Shown here piece after piece: positions 34,022-46,700 of a DNA stretch of 64,000 nucleotides. The position numbers and the translations under genes are program-made. Source of the DNA: Pampus argenteus (taxonomy: Eukaryota > Chordata > Actinopteri > Scombriformes > Stromateidae); contig CM072877.1 in assembly GCA_036937835.1 (NCBI GenBank), forward strand, positions 15,864,001-15,928,000, given 5' to 3'. The notes under the pieces are model-generated. The model saw only the letters and a program-made list of their open reading frames with translations, was not told the origin of the DNA and searched no databases. The first letter of the stretch is position 1; each line of letters begins with the position of its first letter.

Positions 34022-35380
34022 AAACTGTGATGGTGCCGCTGTAATTCAATCTGCCTTGTACAGCTGGCAGCCGGGAGAGCTCTGCAGTGCTTCAGTTTGT
34101 CTCACACTGCTGCTGAACACTATAATCCAAAAACAGGAAATTGAGAAGCTACAGAGCTTGTCGCCAAATGACTGTACTACTGATGCATTTCAAATTCTCC
34201 TGTTAGGCTCTTTGAAAATGGGTGTCTCCAACTATAATGAAGTGTGTCCTGACAATTAAAGTGCTGCCTTCGTGAGGAGTCTATTATATGTATGCACTCA
34301 AATCTTTGGAGCTCTTTGTGAACATTTTTGAGCAGTAACAGTATAAATGCACATGGATGAATTGAGAGGGGGGAAAAAAAGTATTTTAGTGGCCTCGCAA
34401 ACCTCTGAGGACTAGTAATGTACTAGGTCTCTTCTTCAGGGAATGTGGAAGTGAATGTAGACTAACTGCAATGCAGCAGCTGACATCACTAACCCAAGTT
34501 GGTCAGTTTAGAACACTAAATGCTTAATTTTTGCCTTGACTTAATGGGAAACTAGTTATAATCAACACTAATAATACATTTACTTTTACCAGATTTGTTG
34601 GTTTGCACACAGTACATTTCACAACATCAGTATTTGTACCAGTATTCTGCATGTGTGTACCTCACTCATTTGAGTATTACTTCCACAAACTTGTTTCCGG
34701 TTCGTTCACTTTGCATTAGTCTCTGTTGGCATTGTTCAGTGTTAAACCACTTTGTGTGCACAGTGTAAATTATATATTTTTTATGTAATTTAACACACAT
34801 TTAAAGGGAACCCTACTAGATTCTGCTACATTAGCACTCCTTTTTTTAAAAACAAAAAAGTTTTTGTTACTGTGTCAAAGCTGTAGAATAAACTGTTGTG
34901 TATATTAAGTTCATATACCATTTTTTTGATAGTTTTTAAAATGCTTTTCTTTCTTAAAAATCTTTTTTTTTTAAAAATAGCTTCAGAACTTTCCCTATTA
35001 TTTATCTGAATGCATATTGTAAATATCACACGGTACCGTAATTTCCCAACCCCCGCCTCTTTGTTTGCATCAAGGTTAATGTAAAAGGTCAGCTGAAGAA
35101 AGGACTATTAAATAATGTGAGGCATTAAACTAGTGCATTCTTGATATTAATTCACATGCTGTTCAACGGTATGATATATATTGAATAAAAAGCTAATGAG
35201 AACGTATCCATGGCACTAATGTTTACCCAACATCTCTTCTTGTTAAAAAATAATTACAGTCTAATTTGTATTGGTTTAATTTATGGTTCTGTTTCACTGT
35301 CACTGCAGTGTCTTATCTAATGCAGCCTTAGTGTTTTAATAATGTGATTGGCTGAATAAATAGATGTTGCTGTTCATTTG
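34022..35380 (+). terminator. gnaq 3' UTR with candidate polyadenylation signals
   Basis: AT-rich non-coding DNA after the gnaq TAA. AATAAA occurs at 35184-35189 and 35355-35360, and the second is followed by a GT-rich stretch (GATGTTGCTGTTCATTTGTTG), so it is the better distal end. This gives a 3' UTR of about 1.3 kb. Confidence 0.5.
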
Positions 35381-37092
35381 TTGCTCAGGTTTTCATTCCT
35401 TGTTTTTTGCGTTTACAAATCAGCTCCGGCACACAGTTGGTTTGCCATTCAAGTGTTGATCTTCTTGGCTCTTCCATCAGCTGGTTTAACAGTGTAAGTC
35501 CTGAAATCCTCCTTTGTGATGCATCCATCTGGCTGGTGTCTGCAGCAGCGCTTCCCATAGAGATCCATATTTTTAGTATTGTACGTGGGGATGTGTAGTG
35601 TGGCAAAGAATCTTTATTTTTGGAGGATGACAGTGAAAGTAATGTGGCAGCAGTACGCGGCACTAGTTACCTGCAATGATGGATGAAACGGGTGAAAAGG
35701 CTGCTGGGCACCTTCCCCATTGACTCAATCTAGACCCAAATCTGCCCAATATCCATCTATCATACTGCATGCCAACCAAGTACAATATCTATTGGATATA
35801 ATGAATATTAGAGCTGAAACTATTTTTTTTAATATCAGATAATCTGCTGATTATTTTTTGATTAATCTTTTTCTCAGTAAAATCAGGAAATAGCACAATT
35901 ATTTTTTAGTAACTTGAATGTAGAGAAGTGGTAGTTTAGTTTAGGTCTCCCTAGCATTTATAGTCAGTATATAGTGAATGAATGGTTTACAACACATTGT
36001 AATGTAGTTATTATATATGCAGATTTTAAAGCTGTTAACAAATGCATTAAAGGATACATTCACAAACGAGTCAAACAAACACTGACATGTCATGTTTCGT
36101 GCTGTCATTGTTCATACTGACCATTAGGAGATTTCTGCACATGCACTTTCTAATGTACTTAAATGTTTATCTGAAGCTAATATGAGGCTTCAGTCATCAA
36201 CACTCAAAGTGACCTTTTAGTGCCAAATTCCTTCTTTGTTTCTTTCCTTCCACTGCAGCTGAACAGGAAACGCTTTCCGTTGAGACACAAAGAGGGAAAT
36301 TCTTACTAAACAGAAGAAGCCCCATTATGTTCAGATAAACTTTTAAATCAATGTTTGCTCAAAACGCAACTCGTGGATTTTGTCCCTGCATCATTTATAC
36401 ATGCATTGAGAGGGAATCGTCTTAATAGATTACATTTTTTATTTGGACTTCTTGACTGTTTTGAGACAGACATGAAAAAAAAATAGTGAACCTATCCTTT
36501 AATCATTTAATAAGCTGCTTAGAACAACATTTATTATCTGTTTATATACTGATTATAAATGCTAAATAGTGGGATTTAAAGTATAGTGTAAAGAGCCTTT
36601 TAGCATTTTTTTGCCCAGGGGCCCTCAAACAGTTTAATCCATGTGTGATGCATTCAGGCATTATAGGAACTACAGGTTTTTTTGTATATTTTAGGCTATA
36701 GAAGAGATGTAGTACATTATGTGTTCCCTGCTGCACTCTGCCTCATTGTGGGTAAAGAGTTTCAAATTCAGCGGCCCATGGGAGTATGAACCTGTAAGCA
36801 GATACGTAAGAGCTGTCTACATAAACCCACATTGTCTTTTCAGTGAGTGCCTGCCCATCCGCCCGCCTCCCTGAACAACAGGAATGTGAAATGTACCTGA
36901 ACTGGATCCTGCGTGAGGAAGAATGACTGCAGAAAGTCGCCACCTGTTCCGGGACACAAGTTTTCCTGCAAGGCCCGGAGGGGTGGAAGAAAAAAAAAAT
37001 CCATTATACATTCATTTCACTAACTCCTGTCAACTGTGTGTCGTAGTTTAACAGAAAGGAAAAAAAACAACAGCTCGTAAAAGTGTACAAAC
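35381..37092. other. intergenic DNA between the two Galpha genes
   Basis: No coding exon is seen. A family B repeat fragment with GAGCTGAAACTATTTT and CTGCTGATTATTTTTTGATTAATC lies at about 35808-35900. The 400 bp before the gna14 start codon is presumed promoter and 5' UTR. Small open frames here look like chance. Confidence 0.45.
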
Positions 37093-40000
37093 ATGGATGA
37101 ATGTTGCCTGTCTGCTGAAGAAACGGAGCGACTGAGGATACACAGAGAAATAGAGAGACAACTGCGTCGTGATAAAAGAGACTCTCACCGGGAGCTGAAG
37201 CTGCTGCTTTTAGGTGAGTGAACTCCCACAAAGTGTTCAAAGTGTTGAAAATAATTAACTAACACACTCAGGATGTCCAGTTGTATATTAAGGCATAAAA
37301 AAATTATATGTCTTAATGTATATGTTTGCCTACAAATATGAATTTGGTTACTTAATGGTTTCAAGTGCAATAGCTACATGTCTGTTTGTAAATGAGGATT
37401 TGCACAGTTTTGTAACAGTTATAGTTGAACAAGCTTTTTTTTTTGTCACCAAAATGTTGGACAAATTATAATTTTGACTTAATGGAAAGTGACAGAAACA
37501 TGAACACTATTATAATTCATCACGTGTCACACAACCTATCCAATAATTGGAGTCAGGAGGTCAGTTGAAGTCAGTAGATGTAATCACAGTCATGATAGTA
37601 CCACACTTCATGGCTGTCCAACCAACATTACCATCCCTCACCAGGAATACAGAGTTTGATGATGGGTGGTTTTTGGTAGAAAGTAGTTTTCAATTACATT
37701 ATTCAAAAAAAATGTCATAATCTTTGGAAAGATGAGTGAGATGAGTGTATTTTCTGCCTTTCTGAGGTCAGAATGACTTTTGAGCTCTGATGCATTGGTG
37801 TGAGCTGACTCAACAACAAAAGTACCTGGATGGATTTTTTTTTTTTTTTTTGTTGCACTGTTCCTTTAAATCAGTTACAGGTTACCTTTTGCATTCTTCA
37901 AATAGTTGATGAACCTCTGATGAGTCAGCAGCTTGATCACATTCGGGTTTCCTCATTCAAAACAAAGTAAACTACAGTCTCAATTTCATACACATAACTA
38001 ACATGTGTTGAGGCTGTACGCCAAGTGGAGGAAAAATGTGTCATACAGTGCAGAGCATGATGAGTAACCATCAGTCATATGAAATATTTTGTAGATCATA
38101 ACAGCTTCAGATGGCTCCTGTGTTGTTGTTTTTTTCAGCTCTACTAAAACAGCCCATTTATAGAAGCTCCAATGTTGGTTATGTTGGAAACAATACATTA
38201 GACATGAAGGACTTTGCTTTAAAGGTCAGCAGCTACTTTAAACTTCAACTTGAGTTAGACTGTTTGGAGAACAGTAACCTCCTGCAAAGGTCAGTCTAAT
38301 GGTTAACAATTTTTTAGGCATTTTCGGGTGCTGACACTCGTATCGAGTGTAATTCACAACCAGCGTGCAGGAAGCAGTTTTTCACTGTTTTCGCTCAAGG
38401 ACACAACGGCTGTTGATGGACACATGGACTGGAATGAATCGATGTGTGTGCTGCACATTTGTATCCGCCATGATCACTTTGCGACAAAAACATGATTAAA
38501 TACATACTGTATCTTTTAGAAATGATTTCTATTCTACAGGGCAATGTGTTTCCTACAGACACATATGCACCCATATCCACACACATACATTTATAGCTTT
38601 GAAGGGAAAAAAAATAAAAACCTGTGAAACTTTTAACTTCTTGCGATCGTAAGAATGCAGACTTTTTGTTGTTTTGTTGCCAAAATCCTGTTTAGCTGCA
38701 ACTGATTGATGTTCAGATGATTTTTTTTTTCTCTCATGTGCGTGTCACAGATGTCCTATTTTTGCCGTTGCTTTGATCTTATTCCATTTTTCATCCTTCG
38801 GTCTCATTCATCTCATTTGCCTAGGGACTGGTGAAAGTGGGAAGAGCACTTTCATCAAACAGATGAGGATCATCCATGGCAGAGGATACAGTGAAGCTGA
38901 CAGGAAAGGTTTCACCAAGCTGGTGTTTCAGAACATCGTCACAGCCATACAGGCTCTGATCGATGCCATGAAGACTCTTCAGATTGATTACATCGATGAC
39001 CAGAACATTGTGAGAAATTGTACATGTTCTTTAAAAGACAATACTTGTGTCCTATGTACATAGCATTTGGGTCAACAAGACTGAAGAGTGTGCAGCAGTG
39101 CTGTCATTAAAGTGAATGGGTTTGCTGATGGTTTTGCAGGTGTTTGATTAGAAACCAAAGTATTGGACAAATTAGAATTTACACCACCGAGGTACTAAAA
39201 TTAAAGGTTAATGGGTCACCACGTTTATTACAATCCATCTTGAGGGAGACATGAATGTGTACACTAAAATTTATGACAATCTTTCTGATATGATTTCTGA
39301 GAAATTTCACAAATGTCGACCTAATGGTGGCGCTAGAGGAAGAGTCAGGTGATCAACAAAGACATCAGGATAGATCAATCGGGAACCATGAATATCTGCA
39401 CCAAATTTCATGGATTTCGTAGAATCCAAAAGTATAGATATCACTCTGGATCAAAGTGGTTAACATTGCTAGCATAACATTAACATAGGCTAGAAATGTT
39501 CCCCATCTAGTTCTTAAAAAGAGATGGTTTGCAGTTCTCATCCTCTGGTGTCTGTTTATAGGTCAGTCAAATATAATAATCCCCTGTGGGTGTTTTGTAT
39601 GTGTCAGAGCCATGCAGAGAAGCTGAGCCAGATGGACGCAGACCAGGTGTCCATGTTGCAGTCCTGGCAGGTGGATGCCATAAAGAGAGTGTGGAATGAC
39701 CACGGCATTCAAAGGTGCTACGATCGCAGGAGGGAATTCCAGCTGTCTGACTCGGCCAAATAGTAAGACTTTTTTATATCTCGGATGATTTGCGTAAAAA
39801 CACAAGACTCCTCCCGAGAACCAAAGCTTAATCGTGAACTCATCTGCTCAAATTTTACAGTTACTTTAGCGACTTGGACAGAATCACAGACACCCAATAC
39901 GTCCCCACTCTGCAGGACATCTTGAGGGTTAGGGTCCCCACCACGGGCATCATAGAGTACCCCTTTGACCTTTCAAAAGTTGTCTTCAGGTAAGGTTTTA

Positions 40001-41091
40001 AAACGTTGGGAAACACATGGTTTGGTCATAGCGCTCAGCAGTGACTCAACCGAGGAAATGCTGGGCGCTACAATACGTTTAGAGAGTGCATCTTGTCAAA
40101 GAAATCGTTAGACATTTTGGGAAAAATAAGCTAGAGCTAGCAGGAAATTAGCTTAGCTTAACATAAAGACTGGAAACGAGCTAGCACCTCTGCAGCGCCT
40201 GTAAAGATCAGTGATTAACACGTTATTTCTCTTGTTTAATTGAACCGAGCTAGCTGTTTCCCCTCTGCTTCCATCCTTAGCCGTCCTATTTCTCAAAATG
40301 CCAAACCATTCCCTTACTACTCGTATGCTTTCCTTCAATCTACTTTGATGGTCATGTGTCTCTAGGATGGTAGATGTGGGTGGTCAGCGTTCAGAGAGGA
40401 GGAAATGGATCCACTGTTTTGAGAACGTCACCTCTGTCATATTCCTGGCGGCCCTCAGCGAGTACGATCAGGTCCTTTACGAGAGTAAGGATGATGTAAG
40501 CTCAAAACCCTCTCAGTCTGTTCTTCAAAAATTACGAGCCAAAATTCCTTCCTTTACTGTCCGATCAGTTGACACTTTGTCAAAGATTATCTGCTCCCCT
40601 TTCTTCAGAATCGACTTAAAGAGAGCCTTGCCTTGTTCAAGACCATCCTCTCGTACCCGTGGTTCCAGGAGTCCTCCACCATCCTCTTCCTGAACAAAAA
40701 AGACCTGCTCACGGAGAAGATCATGAAGTCTCATTTGGCAACCTACTTCCCAGCATATACCGGTAAAGCATACGATCTCCTTTTTGCTGTCGATGTGAGC
40801 ACATGAATTGTGTAAATGCATGTACACACACACATTTATATTTTAAAGCTGCAAAATGAAAAAATTTCCTCATAATCTTTGACCACTTCCACTCCCACAG
40901 GGCCTCAATGTGATGCTGAACCCGCGAAAAAGTTCATCTTGCAAATGTATGTGGAGAATCACAGCGGACGCCATAAACCTCTTTACTCACACTTCACCTG
41001 CGCCACGGACACGGAGAATATTCGGGTTGTCTTCAAGGCCGTCAAGGATACGCTCTTCAGAGAAAACCTTGAAAAGTTCAACCTGGAATAG
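37093..41091 (+). CDS. gna14: Gq-class G protein alpha subunit, GNA14-like, complete in 7 exons
   Basis: Second Gq-class alpha subunit, expected to activate phospholipase C-beta. Exons: 37093-37213, 38825-39009, 39608-39762, 39861-39989, 40366-40495, 40609-40762, 40901-41091. They total 1065 nt, 354 aa. Seen: MDECCLSAEE (the CCLSAEE block is typical of GNA14), P-loop GTGESGKST, RVPTTG (Arg178), DVGGQRSERR (Gln204), NKKD (269-272) and TCATDTEN. All six downstream exons have exactly the lengths of the gnaq exons (185, 155, 129, 130, 154, 191), showing a tandem-duplication origin. It is more diverged than gnaq. The segment KLSQMDADQVSMLQSWQ and the end KFNLE are unusual; Gq-class proteins usually end NLV. 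Some blocks (LKESLALF, SHLATYF) recall GNA15, so that name is the alternative. The position beside gnaq favours gna14. Confidence 0.85.
39150..39480 (+). repeat. dispersed fish repeat, family C copy
   Basis: Contains GGTGGCGCTAGAGGAAGAGTC, GGGAACCATGAATATCTGC and ACCAAATTTCATGGA. Shared with 28.3 and 54.5 kb. Lies in intron 2 of gna14. Confidence 0.6.
40085..40345 (+). repeat. dispersed fish repeat, family A copy
   Basis: Contains CGTTAGACATTTTGGG, TTAGCTTAGCTTAACATAAAG and ACTGGAAACGAGCTAGC. It fills most of the gna14 intron between 39989 and 40366. Confidence 0.6.
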
Positions 41092-43758
41092 GCGAAAGGT
41101 TGTAGGACAGAGAGACGGTTTGACGTTTAGCAGCAGGAAACACCTTTCCTGTTTACAGTCACATGTTGTCACACCTTTATGGACATTTTATCTGTAATAT
41201 GTTGTTGTTTGAAGCCTGTTCACAAACACCAAAGAGAGGCAATCAGACAAGCAGTGTCAGGTAAGGCACATGTATCTCAGTACTGCACCAGACAGTACAG
41301 TATGTGCCATTTTTTAATGCTAAAAAAACCCCCAAATACTGCATTGTTATTCTGAACTGTTACAGGCTGGTTTCTTTATACCATTGCTGTTTGACAGAGG
41401 ATGCAGTTAAAGGTATTAAAACAGGTCAACAATCGAACTGGTTTGACAAAAACCTCATGTAGAAAGAATGCAACCCACCCTGCCTTACCGCTCTGGAAAC
41501 AGGAAGTTAAACGATTACTCTGCAGGGATTTACAGTGCTTTATTCATGCCAACGTGTACAACAACAGGCTCACTAACTTTAAAATATAAATATTACAGTC
41601 ACATGTAAACTGTGTTTTTTTTTTTTTTCGTTCTTGCCTCTTAAAGATCTTTATTTTGCCATTAAAGAATATATATATATGTGAAAAAACTGCGATCTTC
41701 ATACTGCAATTTATAATCTGTCTAATGATATATGACTGCAGCTGCATGGCACTGATTAACAACTTTTTTTTTTTTTTTTTTTTGACATCTCTATTCTATA
41801 CTGGAGCTCCAGGCGTGGTCACACTGATTGGCATACTGTGGTAACAACCTTTGTACCAAACAATGATCAGATATGTCCAAAGGTCTGACAGGCTGCTCTC
41901 TGTCTTCCTGTCCAAGTGTTGAAGCTGAACAGTGGTAAGTGTAATAAAAGAAAAAAACAGAAAGTCATTCAGTGAGTTTCAACCTGTAGGAGAGAACAAT
42001 GCCTGTTCCCTCACGGAAGCAGACTGTCTAGGTACTATTGATTGTATCTGCTTTGTGGTTATCATTTGTTTGTTTAAGGGTTGAAAAGTTCAGTGCTTAC
42101 TGCAGAATATAAAGGACACATTTGAAGTTGACTTATAAACAGTGGAACGGTAAGCATCAGATATTTGCTTTGGAATCTGTCGCTATTTTTCTACCAGCAT
42201 GTGAGCAAAAGTGTGTGTGAATATTATCAGCGCATGAAGCTGACAATATTCTCGTTTCTGATTGTTATTGCTTCTTTGCACCCTGAGGTCTAATACAAAG
42301 TCTTGTAGCTGCACAGTCAGGCTAACAAATCTACTGTCAGGCATTAATAGCAGCCCTGCACTCCTCCCAGGTAGTAATAACACAACAGCGCCTACACATA
42401 TATACACACACACACACACAGTTTATTCCCTTCCAGTCGAGGATAATAATGACACACAAACATACCCTCCTACATCCCCATTCAGTTGCACTGTCTCAGA
42501 AAAGTGCTGTGCAGAGAGCTGCTATAAGCAAGTGATCGCCCTTATTTGGTAATGGCCCAGATCATGTGACTACAAAATGGAGGAAGCTGTGAGCTGTTTG
42601 TAAGCTGAGCATCTCCACCGAGAGGCTGGAAGCAGGAAATAGACAGGGAACTTGGAAGTACATCCATGATCTGAGACACAGGAGAACAGAGATTCTCGTG
42701 CCCTAGCAGAGGTGAGTACATGGCTTTTTATTCTGTGAAAATAAAAAGAAGAGGAAAGAAGGATATGGGGGTTTTTTTTTCTCTCACAGCCAGCAGACAG
42801 GAAGCAAGAGTGAGGGAGGGGCTGCTGTCATCAGCACTGTGGTCCTGTGCTGCGCTGCTGTGGAAGTGGATATGAAGCAGCTCAGCATCCTCCATGGAGG
42901 ATGCTCATAACAGCTGATGCTGATTTTGTTTTTTTCTGCAATGGAAGAAAGTGTGTTAATGTTTGTGTGTGTTTGTTTGTTTGTTTGTGCACACACACTG
43001 TACGCATTCCTCTGAATCGGCAGCATGACATGTCATCTCCACTGTACAATGTTACAGCTTGCCAATGCAATCTCATTTTCCTGGTTCCAGGCAGACTCTA
43101 CAGAGGAGAACACGGATGTTTCTTTTTTTTTTCGTGCGATTGAGCATCCCGTGACTCACTGTGAATTTGCATCTCAATCTGTGCTCAGGCGAGCGTGTAG
43201 TCATTCGATTTGAATCGGCAATAGAAGAAGGCGGCGAGGAGGGGGAGAGAGAGCTTGTCATGATGTAGCAAGTCCTGTCCCTTCCCCCCTCCTACCACCT
43301 CTCAGCATCACCCTCCTCCAGTTTGAATAGAAGGATTATTCACAGAGGGAGATGACCTTTAACCTCAAAATCATTTCCCATTTCCCTCATCCCTCCCCCA
43401 CCTTACCACTCTCGCCTTGGAAATCTATCTATCTATCGTTCAGTATAAGTAAAATCAATGCACCATGTCTTAACACGTCTTCTTCTTTTACGTATGCTTT
43501 GTGGTCGTTGTTGTTTGCGGAGTCGCTGACTAAATGTTTTTCTGAGCAGCAAATTTTCAATTTTGTGTTTACAATATTCCGACTTTGCAGGTTTCTGCTT
43601 TGGCCTCATTCTCCGTCTAACAACAGGCCTACCTCACTGTAATATCAGATGAACGGTGGATAGATTTACTGTAGTCTGAGTATTCTCCGCGTTTGTTGTC
43701 GTAGAACAAGAGTCCTTAACGACTAACAGTAATTATCCTCTCTTAGGTCCTCCTGTGG
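41092..43758 (+). other. gna14 3' UTR and 5' region of the prune2-type gene
   Basis: An AATAAA at 41943-41948 is a candidate gna14 polyadenylation signal. A likely non-coding first exon of the next gene ends at 42711 (GCAGAG, then GTGAGTA), before the coding acceptor CTCTTAG at about 43746. I see no exon for the Prune DHH domain or the very long middle exon of PRUNE2 in this 2.7-kb space. CA-repeats lie near 42407-42420. Confidence 0.5.
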
Positions 43759-46700
43759 ATGGACCTGGTGTCAGAGAGTAAGATGAATTCAGAGGGGGGC
43801 GAAGGGAGACCAGGTGAGCACACAACACAGAAAGAAAACACAAAAGAAACCCCAACAATGTATTTTTATATTATATATATATATTGTGCCTTTTATTTTG
43901 TAGTCCCTCCAACCTCTCTACCCCTGCAAGGAGGTCCCACCCAAAGAAAAAAGCTATCTGCCCCTCGTATCAGCCTGTCACTGGACCAGAGCGAGGATGA
44001 CTTGGGGGAGACGCCAGATGATCTTGACATTAACGTTGACGACCTCGACACTCCAGATGAAGGGGATTATCTCGACTACACGGATCATGAAATGGACTGG
44101 GAAGGTTGGTCATTCAGAATACAAATGTCAGTTTGACCCCTGTAATCCTGAACTGATCCTAAAGAAGGCAAGGTGTGCCTTTTTTGTAGTTGACGTTATT
44201 ATGTTTAGGTTGTAATCCTCCAAACCGCCAAGGCTGACTACAGATTATTATTTGGTGTTTTGTTTTGTTTTTTTATATCAGACCCCAATGTAGCCAACAG
44301 GAGCGCAACGAGCGAGTCAATCCCGACGTACAGCGCTGAGGAGGAGCGTCGGGACAGCAAGCTATGGAGGACGGTCGTCATTGGAGAACAGGAGCACCGC
44401 ATCAACATGAAGATCATTGAGCCTTACATGAGAGTCATCTCCCATGGAGGTGACTATTAAAGAACCACTTCTCCATCATAAATATGGATTTCATGTTCAT
44501 CTTGAGCGTTATGAATATTTATATATTTACAAATGCAAATACCTTTCAGATATACCCAGTATTGGCTGTCCGGTAAAGGATAAGCTTGCCCTTTTTTCTG
44601 TCTTAAAACAACACTCATCAACATCCTCATATGTACATAAGAAACAGTTTTTGGTTGCTGTAACAGCTGTGAAGAAATCACTTCCTGTTACGGTTCTAAT
44701 GAAACGGCACAAAATCCAGAATGAATTGAAAGTTTAGACAAAGCTAAGAGGCGAGTTAGAAAAATCAGGTGGTAGATTTATCTAGCAAAAAGATTTACGC
44801 CTCTTTAGTTTTTCATTTAATACTAAAACTAAACTAAACTAAACTAAACTAAACTAAAACCGACCACATCTGTTCAGCAGAACAACTATAGAGGGGCTTA
44901 TTGTTGGAGCACGCGTCATATCACACGTGTACCATATCACAATCATGTATTGTTTATGAGCTGGCTGCCACTTCTGATCGAACAAGATATTGCACAATTG
45001 ATACCTTATCTTAACCTTAGAGGTGGGCCAAAAATGCAAAAATGAGGAAATACTGTGCATGCTGTAAATGAAGCCACAAACAAAATGCTCTCATCAAACA
45101 CCACAATAAGGCAACATCTATTGGAAAAATGGGGTTCAGTCGTTGGTGTCACAGGTAGAGGTCCACACTCTTCTCTCCCAGCTCTGTGGAGCCGTATAAC
45201 CATCGTTACAATTGGATGTCGAAATGTTAACCGTAGCAGTTTTCTTACTGCAGTCGTCTGTCGCGCAAACAGCCAATACGATCACAAGCTCTGTAATTTT
45301 GATTAAAAACCTCCTGTGTGAGTGACACCACATCTGGTGATGAATGGGTTGGTGAATAAAAGGGGAATATTACATTAATCTGAAAAGTAGGGAGAGGAAA
45401 CAGGACAGAGAGACAGTCAGACAAAAGAGACACACATCAGCAGATAAATCAGACAAAAAAAGAGGAAAATAAGAGAGCAATCAAATTATGAAAACTACAC
45501 TAAACTCTCACCAAAAATGGATCAAGGTCAAGTTGACTTATTGCTTTTATTTTTATGTTGTTGTTTTTTTTTACCAAGGTTACTATGGCAACGGAGTGAA
45601 TGCCATCATAGTGTTTGCTGCGTGTTTCCTGCCAGACAGTGACAGAGACGAATACCATGAAATAATGGAGAATCTCTTTCTGTGAGTATTCTGCAATGGC
45701 AGAAAACACAAACTGCACACACGACAACATCAGTTGACTTTTTCCAGTATGCAGTATGGGCTATTATATAATATTAATCAATCATTTGGTTATCAATTCA
45801 CTTTCAATTTATTGATCGTACAGACATTCATGGTGACCAGAGGGTAAATCCTACTAACTTCGGTGATCTCCTGATTTTATGATTTTCAGACAGAGACCAA
45901 ACAGATTATAAACATGAACAATTATTTGAAATAATTGATTATCCACACACAATTACCAATGATCTGCTTCTTTTTATAGTTAATGCAAACTCTATGTACT
46001 ATCATGTACCTGTGTTATTCATCTTGAAAAGTTTGTTACATACATGATCTCAGCATCTATGTCATATCAAAACCTAATGCTGTCCTTGTTGGATTTATAC
46101 AACAACACGTTAAGAGGTCACTGAACAGATTCGTTTTATTCTCAAGATGAATTTAGCAAGTCGATACCTAATTCCTTAATCAGCCACGGCTCTTGTCTAG
46201 CCTGTTTCCTGAGACTGACTATGTCTCCACTGTTGTGTTGGCACGGTTGCATCTCATGCTTGGACAATGTGGTTGGGATCCCACAGGCTGTTCTGTGAAA
46301 GATATTGAGAAAGCTGGCATATCCAAGAGTTTTGGATAGAAATGAAAGGAGGTAAAGCGTGATGTCTGCAGTTTCTGATGCCAGATGGCTTGAGGTCTGA
46401 ATGTTTGAGAGGAGGAGTATAGCTGGGCGGTGAACGGTATGCAGCTTGATGTCAGTGGGAGATTATCACAATAATCACGAAAACCGAATGGATCAGCGGC
46501 GTTGGTTAGTAAGCTGGAGAATGACATCGGATCAGGAGGAGAATCAGACGGGAGCCAAAAGTTACTGAAGTTAGATGAGTTATTGAGAAAACTAGAAAGA
46601 CTAGCTATGGGGAAAAAGAGACGCGGATATTGTCATTTTTATTTTCAAAGAAGGTGAGAAAGAAGTTCCCTGCTGACTGAGACAGAGAGAAGATGCAGCG

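Noticed and set aside
37093..41091. Naming the second Galpha gene gna15
   Set aside because: A few blocks resemble GNA15, but the N-terminus (CCLSAEE), NKKD, the FNL-type tail and the position beside gnaq fit gna14 better.
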